From contig CALHGX010000034.1 in NCBI GenBank assembly GCA_938031185.1, forward strand, positions 1 to 34,590: a stretch of 34,590 bases of DNA. Reading direction: 5' to 3'. The position numbers were made by a program, and so were the translations under genes. Source of the DNA: an uncultured bacterium. GTDB taxonomy: Bacteria; Verrucomicrobiota; Kiritimatiellia; CAIKKV01; CALHGX01. The notes below the pieces were generated by a model. The model was not told the DNA's origin, did not search any database, and saw only the letters and a program-made list of their open reading frames with translations. Position 1 is the stretch's first letter. The number at the start of each line of letters is the position of its first letter. This document shows, in pieces, positions 1 to 7,572 of this stretch.

Positions 1-31
1 GATCATGGTGGCGGATCTTATCGGCCCGCCC

Positions 32-65
32 GATCAGGGGCCACCTCCGGAGGTGGCCCCTGATC
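32..65. repeat. perfect 34-bp palindrome
   Basis: Two 17-base arms, 32-48 (GATCAGGGGCCACCTCC) and 49-65, are exact reverse complements with no spacer. The structure is GC-rich and would form a very stable hairpin or cruciform. No T-run follows on either strand, so it is not a typical intrinsic terminator. It could be a dispersed repeat unit, a protein-binding palindrome, or the 3' end of a transcript arriving from the left of the window. Confidence 0.85.
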
Positions 66-121
66 TCCTTCATCCGCCTCCCACTCACCACCCCCAGCTT
101 CACCACAGGAGGGGGGTCACG

Positions 122-283
122 ATGTACCTGTCCTTTCCCACCTTTCCCAAAACTAAGCCTTGTTTCCTTTGCCCGGTTCCCGTAGCATTCAACCCCGTTT
201 GTGGCAGTTCGACCTCCCAACAGCTCGGCCGGGTGGAGCAAACTGCCTTTTTGGAATACGCTTATGTCCACATACTTGAGTGA
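122..283 (+). CDS. possible 53-residue leader ORF overlapping the E1 start
   Basis: An ATG at 122 is preceded by a strong Shine-Dalgarno run (AGGAGG at 107-112, 9-base spacing). This is the best ribosome-binding site in the neighbourhood. The frame runs 53 codons to TGA at 281-283, so it ends 20 bases inside the E1 gene, whose own ATG at 264 has almost no Shine-Dalgarno sequence. The peptide is rich in Pro, Phe, Cys and Ser and matches no family I recognise. It could be a leader ORF whose translation opens or couples E1 initiation, or a chance frame. No membrane or signal segment is evident. Confidence 0.3.
   Translation: MYLSFPTFPKTKPCFLCPVPVAFNPVCGSSTSQQLGRVEQTAFLEYAYVHILE
160..188 (+). 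promoter_or_regulatory. weak sigma-70-like promoter candidate for the dehydrogenase operon
   Basis: TTGTTT at 160-165 and TAGCAT at 183-188 are separated by 17 bp. This would start transcription near 195, about 70 bases before the E1 start codon. The match to consensus is poor (3/6 and 4/6), and the site would lie inside the short reading frame at 122-283, so both cannot easily be functional in the same transcript. Confidence 0.2.
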
Positions 284-2546
284 CAACCGGCCGGATTTCA
301 CGCCCCAGATTATTTCCTGCGGCGAAATCCCGGCCTATCAGTTCAACCGTTCCCTGTCCGAAGAGCTTAGATCAGGCCGCCTCACTCGCGAGGATGCGCT
401 GTGCATGCTCGAAGACATGCTGATCATCCGCGAGTTCGAGGAGATGATCATCAAGGTTCGCTCCGGCGCCTATCCCGCCTGCGCGGGGTTCGATTATCGG
501 GGCCCCACCCATCTATCCATCGGCCAGGAAGCCGCCTCCGTTGGCGCCTGCTACGGCATCGGCCCGGAAGACTACATCACGTCCACCCATCGCGGCCACG
601 GCGACAGCCTGGCCAAGGGCTGCGTCGCCATTCGCAACATGACGGCCAACCAACAGCGCGCTCGCGTCCCTTCCTGCCAGGACGGCGACCTGCTGGAAGC
701 GGCCTTGGAAGATCACGTCTACCGCACCGCCGCCGAACTGTTCGGCAAGGAAGACGGCTATTGCCGCGGGCGAGGCGGAGGAATGCATATCGCCGACTTC
801 ACCGTGGGCCACCTCGGAGCCAATGCCATTGTCGGCGGCGGCGTCCCCATTGCCACCGGCGCCGCCATGGCCTGCCGCTATCTCCGAAATGGCCGCGTCG
901 TATGCTGTTTTGCCGGCGACGGCGCCTATGCCAACGGCATTGTTTTGGAATCCCTCAACTGGGCGGCCATGCACCAGTTCACAAACCATCTCGCCGGGGA
1001 ATATGCCTTCGGCCTGCCGGTTATCTTTATCATCCTGAATAATCATTACGGCATGACCGGACGCGCCGAGGAGGAAGTCGCCGGCATATCCGTTCTGGCC
1101 CGCCGGGCCGCCGGGTTTGCCGATAACAACATGCATGCCGAGGTCGTGAACGGCATGAACGTGCTCGCGGTCCGTGACGCAGTGCGCCGCGCGGCCGATC
1201 GCTGCCGCAACGGCCAGGGCCCTTGCCTGATCGAAGTGGACACGTACCGCTATTACGGCCACTCCTTGAGCGACCCGCGCAATGAGTACCGTACCCGCGA
1301 TGAAGAAGAATCTTGGAAAAGCGTCGATCCCATTCAGACCTTCTCACGAGAGGTGGTCGAAGAGGGCCTCCTCGCCGCCGCCGAACTGGACCGGTTGGCA
1401 AAACGGGTGGCGGAACGCAACGCCCGGGCTGCCGGCCGAGCCGCACAGGCCGCCGATCCAAACCCCGCCGACGTCGTGCGCTATATCTTCAACGACACGC
1501 CGCCAGCCCCGGTACCCCCTGCCCACGCCCAAGTGCGCGTCCTCACGCCGGCTCCCGTCATCAAACGCACCAACGGCGAAATCACCTACCGCGACGCCCT
1601 CAAGGAAGCCCTGATCGAGGAAATGCTCCGCGATAATCGCGTTATTCTCTACGGAGAAGACGTGGCCGACTACGGCGGCGCTTTCAAGCTGACCAAGGGG
1701 TTGCTGGAAACATTCGGCCGTCAGCGGGTCTTCAACGCGCCCATCTCAGAAGCCGCGATCTGCAGCACTGCCGTCGGCGCGGCCATGATCGGTCTGCGCC
1801 CGGTCGTCGAGCTGATGTACATGGATTTCGCGCTGATGGCCGGAGACGCCATCGGCAATCAAGCCGCCAAATGGCATTACATGTCCGGCGCCAAAGCCGT
1901 GATCTCGCTGGTAATCCGCGCCTCCGTCGGCGGCGGCAAAGGATACGGCGGTCAACACTCGCAAACCTTGGAAAGCATGTTCGCCCACATTCCAGGGCTC
2001 TACGTCGTTTACCCGGCCACGCCGCATGACGCCAAGGGCATGCTCAAAGCCGCCATTCGGGACAACAACCCCGTCCTCTTCGTCGAATCGCAACTGCTCT
2101 ATGGCCTCAAAGGCCCCGTGCCCCAGGAGGACTATCTCGTCCCCCTGGGCCAGGCCAACATCCTGCGCGAAGGGCGCGATCTAACCATCGTCGCATGGGG
2201 TCCGGCCCTGCATGACGCCCTCAAGGCGGCCGATACACTGACCACAGAAAACAAGATCAGCGTCGAGGTCGTGGACGTCCGTTCGCTGATTCCTTTGGAC
2301 ATGGCCACCATTCTGGAGTCGGTTCGCAAGACCGGCCGCTGTGTTGTGGTTAGCCAGTGCGTCAACACCGGCAGCTTCACGGGCGAAATCGCATCCAACA
2401 TTGCCCGGGACGCCTTCGACTATCTCGATGCCCCCGTCATGCGCGTGGGAGCGCGTGACGGCATCGCGCCTCAGTCACATATCCTGGAAGCAGCGTTTCT
2501 TCCCACCGCAGCCGATATTGTTCAGGCTGCAAGAAACATCATTTAG
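264..2546 (+). CDS. 2-oxoacid dehydrogenase E1, alpha and beta subunits fused
   Basis: This thiamine-diphosphate enzyme decarboxylates a 2-oxoacid and transfers the acyl group to E2 lipoate. Residues about 40-400 are the E1 alpha part, with TSTHRGHG (106-113), RGGGMHIAD, GDG (218-220) and NN (259-260) for Mg-TPP binding. From about residue 439 the E1 beta part begins (ITYRDAL, GEDVADYGG, a long transketolase-like domain). At 760 residues it has the length of both subunits together. Two insertions are odd: about 34 residues at 121-154, and about 12 residues between GDG and NN (38 intervening residues where about 26 is usual). The ATG at 264 is preferred to a GTG at 201 because homology begins soon after it. 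E2 and E3 follow. The substrate is not certain; pyruvate or a branched-chain oxoacid are both possible. Confidence 0.93.
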   Translation: MSTYLSDNRPDFTPQIISCGEIPAYQFNRSLSEELRSGRLTREDALCMLEDMLIIREFEEMIIKVRSGAYPACAGFDYRGPTHLSIGQEAASVGACYGIGPEDYITSTHRGHGDSLAKGCVAIRNMTANQQRARVPSCQDGDLLEAALEDHVYRTAAELFGKEDGYCRGRGGGMHIADFTVGHLGANAIVGGGVPIATGAAMACRYLRNGRVVCCFAGDGAYANGIVLESLNWAAMHQFTNHLAGEYAFGLPVIFIILNNHYGMTGRAEEEVAGISVLARRAAGFADNNMHAEVVNGMNVLAVRDAVRRAADRCRNGQGPCLIEVDTYRYYGHSLSDPRNEYRTRDEEESWKSVDPIQTFSREVVEEGLLAAAELDRLAKRVAERNARAAGRAAQAADPNPADVVRYIFNDTPPAPVPPAHAQVRVLTPAPVIKRTNGEITYRDALKEALIEEMLRDNRVILYGEDVADYGGAFKLTKGLLETFGRQRVFNAPISEAAICSTAVGAAMIGLRPVVELMYMDFALMAGDAIGNQAAKWHYMSGAKAVISLVIRASVGGGKGYGGQHSQTLESMFAHIPGLYVVYPATPHDAKGMLKAAIRDNNPVLFVESQLLYGLKGPVPQEDYLVPLGQANILREGRDLTIVAWGPALHDALKAADTLTTENKISVEVVDVRSLIPLDMATILESVRKTGRCVVVSQCVNTGSFTGEIASNIARDAFDYLDAPVMRVGARDGIAPQSHILEAAFLPTAADIVQAARNII

Positions 2547-2574
2547 CGCCTGCCGACTGAAAGGACAGCAGCCA

Positions 2575-3948
2575 ATGGCGGAAATGGTCGTCATGCCGAA
2601 AATGGGGCAGTCGGTCGAAGTCTGTACGGTCGTCAAGTGGCATAAGCGCGAAGGCGATGCCGTCAAAAAAGGCGATGTCCTTCTGGAGATTGAAACCGAG
2701 AAGGCGGTCCTGGAGGTGGAGAGCTTCCAAGAGGGCGTCGTGTTGAAGATTTTGGTGGGAGAAGGCGCATCGGCGCCGGTGGGCGCGCCGGTGGCCTGGA
2801 TGGGTCAGCCCGGCGAACCGTTGCCCGATCTGCCGTCAACGCCGGCCGCCGCACCCGTTCCGGCGCGCTCGCCCGAGCCGGCCGCTTCGGCACCAGCGCC
2901 GTCACCGTCCCCAGCCATCAAGCCTCTTGTCGGACCAACCCCTGTGCCGTCTACCCCGGCTGTTGCCATGGCACCGTCCACGCCGCCGTCCATGCCACCC
3001 AGACGCCTGCGCATCTCGCCCCGTGCGCGCGCCTTGTGCCGCGAAGCCGCTGTACACGCCGATCCCATCCACGGCTCGGGCCCCGAGGGCCGCATTCTGG
3101 AAAAAGATGTTCGCGAATACCTGGCTGCCCAAAACCATGACGCCATTCGCATCACCCCCGCCGCGAAGGCCCTGGCCACCCAAGAGGGCATTGACATTAT
3201 AGCCGTCCGACGCGCCATTCGGCGTGATCATATCCACGTCGAGGACATCGAACGTGCCATCGCTGAGAAGCCCAGACCGCTCAGCCGTATGCGCCAGGTA
3301 ATTGCCCAACGCCTCACGCAGAGCGTGCTCACGGCCCCGCATTTTTATGTGACGGTTGAAACGGATGTCACCGATCTGCTCGCGCTTCGAAAGCAACTCC
3401 GCCAAAAGGGGATTCATTACTCGGTCACCGATTTCATCCTCTACTCCTGCGCTCGCGCGCTGCGCGAATTTCCGACGGTCAACAGCACCACAGACGGACG
3501 CGCCATCCGCTGGCAAAGCGCGGTCCATCTCGGCCTGGCCGTGAACGTCGAGGACGGCCTCGTCGTGCCCGTCATCCGCAACGCGGATTCGCTTTCACTG
3601 GCTGAGTTGCACACGCAAGCCGCCGAACTGGCCATCAAAGCACGCGAGGGTCGCCTCAAGCCGGACCAAATGACCGGCGGCACCTTCACCATATCCAACA
3701 TGGGCATGTTGGACGTTGAACAGTTCACCGCCATCATCAATCCCGGCGAGAGCGCCATCCTGGCCGTCGCCAGCGCCATCGAGAAACCGGTTATTCGTCA
3801 GGGGCAGATCGTGATCCGCGCCATTATGAAGCTGACGCTGTCCTCCGATCACCGACTGATTGACGGCGCCCTGGCCGCACGCTTCGTCAACGTCATTCGC
3901 GCTAATCTGGAGAACATCGAACAATGGAACGATTTGACCTTGTCGTGA
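2575..3948 (+). CDS. dihydrolipoamide acyltransferase E2 of the 2-oxoacid dehydrogenase complex
   Basis: This is the core acyltransferase that moves the acyl group from lipoyl-lysine to CoA. The order is: an N-terminal lipoyl domain (1-77) with the lipoylation site in EIETEKAV, Lys43; a Pro/Ala/Ser linker (about 80-142); a peripheral subunit-binding domain (143-187, with ISPRAR and GSGPEGRI); a second, degenerate subunit-binding-like segment (about 190-231, ITPAAKAL to VEDIERAI); and a catalytic domain with DHRLIDG at 425-431 (His426). The length is 457 residues. The ATG at 2575 follows AAGGA with suitable spacing, begins exactly at the lipoyl domain, and lies 28 bases after the E1 stop. The 3' end overlaps the E3 start by 25 bp, which suggests coupled translation. 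The acyl specificity cannot be read from the sequence. Confidence 0.94.
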   Translation: MAEMVVMPKMGQSVEVCTVVKWHKREGDAVKKGDVLLEIETEKAVLEVESFQEGVVLKILVGEGASAPVGAPVAWMGQPGEPLPDLPSTPAAAPVPARSPEPAASAPAPSPSPAIKPLVGPTPVPSTPAVAMAPSTPPSMPPRRLRISPRARALCREAAVHADPIHGSGPEGRILEKDVREYLAAQNHDAIRITPAAKALATQEGIDIIAVRRAIRRDHIHVEDIERAIAEKPRPLSRMRQVIAQRLTQSVLTAPHFYVTVETDVTDLLALRKQLRQKGIHYSVTDFILYSCARALREFPTVNSTTDGRAIRWQSAVHLGLAVNVEDGLVVPVIRNADSLSLAELHTQAAELAIKAREGRLKPDQMTGGTFTISNMGMLDVEQFTAIINPGESAILAVASAIEKPVIRQGQIVIRAIMKLTLSSDHRLIDGALAARFVNVIRANLENIEQWNDLTLS

Positions 3949-5315
3949 TTGGCGGCGGCCCCGGCGGATACCCGGCGGCCATCCGAGCTGCCCAACTCGG
4001 GGCCCGGGTGGCCCTTGTTGAACGAGAATATGCCGGCGGCACCTGCTTAAACTGGGGTTGTATCCCCACCAAAACGCTCATCGCCGCTGCGGACCTGCTC
4101 TCGCACCTCCGCCGCGCGAACGAATACGGGATTGAGACCGGCGCGCCCCGGCTCGACTACGCCGCGCTGATCGCGCGGAAAGAACGGATCGTCCGTACGC
4201 TCCGTGGCGGCGTAGAGCAACTGCTTAAGAACCACGGAGTCACATTCGTGCCCGGAACGGCTTCGTTTTTAACCCGCAACCGCATCCAGGTTACGGGGGG
4301 CAGCGATATCGTTCTCGAGGCCGGCCATACCGTCATTGCCACCGGCGGGGACGCTGTGCTGCCTCCGACGCTGCCCACGCACGCTCGCGTCATGGACAGC
4401 CGCCGATTCCTTGATCTTGACCGCCTGCCCGCCAGCCTCCTCGTGCTGGGCGGCGGCGTGATCGGCTGTGAAATAGCATGCCTTGCCGCCCGCCTTGGCG
4501 TGGAAGTGACTTTGGTGGAGATGTTGCCCGATATCCTTCCGATGCTGGACGGCGATGTTCGCCGCGTGGTCCGGCGTCGCATGGAGGAAATCGGAATTCG
4601 CATCTTCTGCGGAGAGCCGCTCTCTGATGTCCGGGCCTCGCATAATGGCGTCACTGCCCAATGGGGCAAGCAATCTTTGACGGCCGACGCCTTGCTGTGC
4701 GCCGCAGGCCGGCGGCCCTACACAAATGGCTTGAACGCCAAAGCGGCGGGGATCAAACAGGACGCCCGCGGCGCTATTCCTGTGAACGACTTCGGTCTCA
4801 CTTCCGCCGCTACAGTGTACGCAGTGGGCGACGTCACCGGCGGAACGCAATTCGCCCATGCCGCCACATCCCAAGGCGTGACGGTCGCCGAGAACATTTT
4901 TTCCAAACCACACCGCCCCATGGAAAAGCTGGTCCCCTGTTGCATCTTCACCGATCAGGAAGTCGGCTTGGTGGGCCTGACAGAAGAAAGGGCCCGTGCC
5001 GAAGGGCGCGCTATTCGGCAGGGCCAGTACGGATTTGCCCACCTTGGCCGGGCTTTGGCTTCCGGGGACACCGCTGGATTCGTGAAGTGGGTGGCCGACG
5101 AGAAAACCGGCCGACTCCTCGGCGCACAAGCGGTTGGCCCCCATGCGACGGAACTCATCGCCGAAGCCACGCTGGCCATCCGCGCACAGTACACGGCAGA
5201 TGAACTGGCTCGGGTCATTCACTGCCATCCCACCTTCGCTGAGGCATGGATGGAAAGCGCGGCAGCGGTGGAAGGCCGGTGCATTCACGCTGCGCCGCGT
5301 AAACAGCGAGCTTGA
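3924..5315 (+). CDS. lpdA: dihydrolipoamide dehydrogenase (E3)
   Basis: This FAD- and NAD-dependent enzyme reoxidises the dihydrolipoyl group of E2. Visible are an N-terminal FAD motif GGGPGGYPAA (10-19), the redox disulfide in GTCLNWGC (Cys41 and Cys46), a central NAD-binding GGGVIGCEIA, a second FAD segment around YAVGDVTGG, and the C-terminal catalytic HPTFAE (His435, Glu440). At 463 residues it is normal in length. It starts inside the end of the E2 gene and closes the three-gene operon. Its TGA abuts the stop of the opposing channel gene with no spacer, so the two transcripts must terminate inside each other. Confidence 0.95.
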   Translation: MERFDLVVIGGGPGGYPAAIRAAQLGARVALVEREYAGGTCLNWGCIPTKTLIAAADLLSHLRRANEYGIETGAPRLDYAALIARKERIVRTLRGGVEQLLKNHGVTFVPGTASFLTRNRIQVTGGSDIVLEAGHTVIATGGDAVLPPTLPTHARVMDSRRFLDLDRLPASLLVLGGGVIGCEIACLAARLGVEVTLVEMLPDILPMLDGDVRRVVRRRMEEIGIRIFCGEPLSDVRASHNGVTAQWGKQSLTADALLCAAGRRPYTNGLNAKAAGIKQDARGAIPVNDFGLTSAATVYAVGDVTGGTQFAHAATSQGVTVAENIFSKPHRPMEKLVPCCIFTDQEVGLVGLTEERARAEGRAIRQGQYGFAHLGRALASGDTAGFVKWVADEKTGRLLGAQAVGPHATELIAEATLAIRAQYTADELARVIHCHPTFAEAWMESAAAVEGRCIHAAPRKQRA

Positions 5316-6446
5316 TCAGATCGGCGGGCTGCCGGGCGTCCCCCCAGCAGCCCCCGCGCGGTCGCCGCACCGCAAAGGCCGCCTCGGATCGCCCGCCAAA
5401 AATAGCGTCTGAGTGGGAAATGCGAACTCAATTCCTTCGGCATTGAACCGACGCAGCACTTCCAGATTGAACCGCTCGCTGAAGGCCAGAAACTTCCAGT
5501 AGTCGGGCGGGTGATACCAATACAGCACCAGCAGATTGAGTGACGCGTCGTTGAACTTGTCGAAAAAAACCCGCGGTGGAAAATCCGGCTGCTGGCCTTC
5601 ATGGTCCCGCAGAATCTCGCGCAGTATTGCCAGCGCCCGTTCGACCTTCTCCGGCGGCGTGTCATACGGAATCGTAATATTGGCCAATCGCCGGATGTGG
5701 GGCCTTTTCCCAATGTTCTGAATGCTCTTTGTCGCCAACTCGCCGTTGGGAATGGTAACCAGGTGTCCGTCCAACGTTCGAATCCTTGTGGAACGAAAGC
5801 CCACCTCGACCACCGAACCATCCACGCCGTCCACCACCACCCGATCCCCCATCTCGAACGGCTTGTCGGCCAGAATAACGATGGAACCAAAGAAGTTCCG
5901 GATGGTATCCTGCCCTGCCAGCGCCACTGCCAGGCCGCCGATGCCCAACCCCGCCAGTACGGATGTCAGCGGCTTGTCGCTCAACATCGTGCTGACCTGC
6001 ACACTGGTCAGCACCACGATCGTCACCCGCAAGCTTTTCCGAACCATGGGCACCAGCATGTCGTCGAGCCGGCTGGCGGTCCTGACCGCCGCCGCCGCCA
6101 TCCAGGCATAAAGCAAATCCACGAACTGGTATGCGGTCAGAGCGATCGCCAGCACCACCAGAATGCTGGTTCCCGTGCGGGCCATCATTTCCCACTGGTC
6201 GTTCAAGACCAGCACTCGCAACGCCTGCTGCAAGCCGAGCGCCAGAAAGACAAACGGCGAGGACCGAGCCCATGCGCGAAATCCCGCCGCCGCCACCGGA
6301 TGATCGCCGGCTTCCTGCCGGGATCCCATATGGTGCAAATACCAGGACAAGAGACGACCAATCACCGTCGCGACCAGCAGCGTGACGAAGAACGTCACCA
6401 GACGCCATATCTCATTGCCCGCAAGTGTTGTGTGCATCCAGTTCAT
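5316..6446 (-). CDS. MscS-family small-conductance mechanosensitive channel
   Basis: An inner-membrane channel predicted to open under hypo-osmotic stress. The N-terminal half has hydrophobic helices near residues 14-32, 65-85 and 93-112. Next comes the family pore helix and beta-domain signature: a Gly/Ala-rich stretch (VLAGLGIGGLAVALAGQD), then NFFGSIVIL, KPFEMGDRV, a GSV-x-EVGFRSTRIRT segment and IPNGEL. The cytoplasmic alpha/beta domain follows and ends in a short Gly/Pro-rich tail. At 376 residues it is longer than E. coli MscS (286) and belongs to the group with extra N-terminal helices. It starts 9 bp after the URO-D-like gene and is probably the last gene of the leftward valS transcript. 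No strong ribosome-binding site is seen. Confidence 0.88.
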   Translation of the reverse strand: MNWMHTTLAGNEIWRLVTFFVTLLVATVIGRLLSWYLHHMGSRQEAGDHPVAAAGFRAWARSSPFVFLALGLQQALRVLVLNDQWEMMARTGTSILVVLAIALTAYQFVDLLYAWMAAAAVRTASRLDDMLVPMVRKSLRVTIVVLTSVQVSTMLSDKPLTSVLAGLGIGGLAVALAGQDTIRNFFGSIVILADKPFEMGDRVVVDGVDGSVVEVGFRSTRIRTLDGHLVTIPNGELATKSIQNIGKRPHIRRLANITIPYDTPPEKVERALAILREILRDHEGQQPDFPPRVFFDKFNDASLNLLVLYWYHPPDYWKFLAFSERFNLEVLRRFNAEGIEFAFPTQTLFLAGDPRRPLRCGDRAGAAGGTPGSPPI

Positions 6447-6455
6447 GACGTCCGA

Positions 6456-7544
6456 TCAAGCAGCGTACCGAGCCAGCTCCCGTCCGCGATTCCTGAAATA
6501 CAAGAAGGTCTCATAATCCACTTGCGGCGGCGTAGAGTGATCGGAGGAAAGGATGTAAGGCGTCCTGCTCTCCATCAGCGGCAAGATCTTCTTGCCCAGT
6601 TCCGCGTCAATCCGCCGGCGATCGTTGGCAATCAAGTCGCGAATGTCAATGTTGCCCATGAACCCGATCCGGTCGCCGTAGAGTTTGTTCAGCCGTAGGA
6701 CATCCATCCCCGCCTTGACCTCCATGGCCTGGAGCATGTCCACGCCGGCTTCGATCATCAAAGGCACCAGCGGCTCCACATATCCGCAGGAGTGCATGAT
6801 GACTTTCAGCCCTCGCGCGTGCGCCCAGCCGATCGTGCGGCGATGTTCAGGTTGAATCAGTTCGCGATACATGTCCGGCGACATGAATGGATGATCCTTA
6901 AACCCCATGTCCTCGTAGAAGAAAATGCCGTCCGGCAATCCACACTCGGCAAAAAGCATTTCCCACATCCCGATGGTCAGGTCCGCCAGTTGCCGCGCCA
7001 TCAGGCGAATCCATTCTGGATCCTCTGCCATGCCAACCAGCAGGTATTCATGCCCGCAAATCGGATGCATCTGCTCGAAGACATTCACGCCGCTCCAGCA
7101 GAAAAAACGCTTTTGCTCCGCCGCCGCCTGCCGAGCGGCCTTATAGGCCTCGAAGTTCGCCCGTCTCCGTTCCGGCACCATGAAGGGGCGTATTTGCTCT
7201 TCCCAGGACGCCCTGTCTTTCACGCTGAAATCCACATGTTCAGGGGTGCCGGACTTGTTGTTCCAATACCGCAGAACCGCCCCATTGCCATTCCGAATAA
7301 GCTTGGTTTCCTCACTTTCCTCAAGCACCGTCCACCCGGCGTCCAGGTTGGCTTCGGAGTTGATCCAGCCGCCCATGGCGATATCCATGCCGAAATGCAG
7401 CCCCTCATCCTCCCCCTCCCGCAGATGCCCTTCGGACGTCCATCGGCGCCTGGTCTCCGGCCAAAGCTGCTCATAAAACGCTGCACGGTCCACCGGCTCC
7501 CTGTGCAGCAGCCGTCGTACTCTTTCTCGCGGTATCAAATCCAT
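6456..7544 (-). CDS. uroporphyrinogen decarboxylase (URO-D) family protein, function unknown
   Basis: A 362-residue single-domain TIM-barrel protein of the URO-D/methyltransferase superfamily. Recognisable segments are the N-terminal PRERVRRLLHREPVDR, FFYEDMGFKDHPFMSP, the HSCG motif in GLKVIMHSCGY (a zinc or metal-binding position in the cobamide methyltransferase branch), GFMGNIDIRDLIA, and a C-terminal LSSDHSTPPQVDYE. It lacks the N-terminal arginine-rich signature of true heme-pathway HemE, and no heme or corrinoid gene is nearby. It is more likely one of the uncharacterised URO-D paralogues, some of which are methyl transferases. The start follows AGGAAG. It lies 28 bp behind valS and 9 bp ahead of the channel gene in the same direction. 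Confidence 0.8.
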   Translation of the reverse strand: MDLIPRERVRRLLHREPVDRAAFYEQLWPETRRRWTSEGHLREGEDEGLHFGMDIAMGGWINSEANLDAGWTVLEESEETKLIRNGNGAVLRYWNNKSGTPEHVDFSVKDRASWEEQIRPFMVPERRRANFEAYKAARQAAAEQKRFFCWSGVNVFEQMHPICGHEYLLVGMAEDPEWIRLMARQLADLTIGMWEMLFAECGLPDGIFFYEDMGFKDHPFMSPDMYRELIQPEHRRTIGWAHARGLKVIMHSCGYVEPLVPLMIEAGVDMLQAMEVKAGMDVLRLNKLYGDRIGFMGNIDIRDLIANDRRRIDAELGKKILPLMESRTPYILSSDHSTPPQVDYETFLYFRNRGRELARYAA

Positions 7545-7572
7545 TGCTGCACTTCTTCCTCGCCAAAGAGCC

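Noticed and set aside
1-150. A minus-strand open frame through the left edge, reading MKEIRGHLRRW
   Set aside because: It runs straight through the perfect palindrome, has no recognised domain, and cannot be traced beyond the window edge, so it is not supported as a gene.
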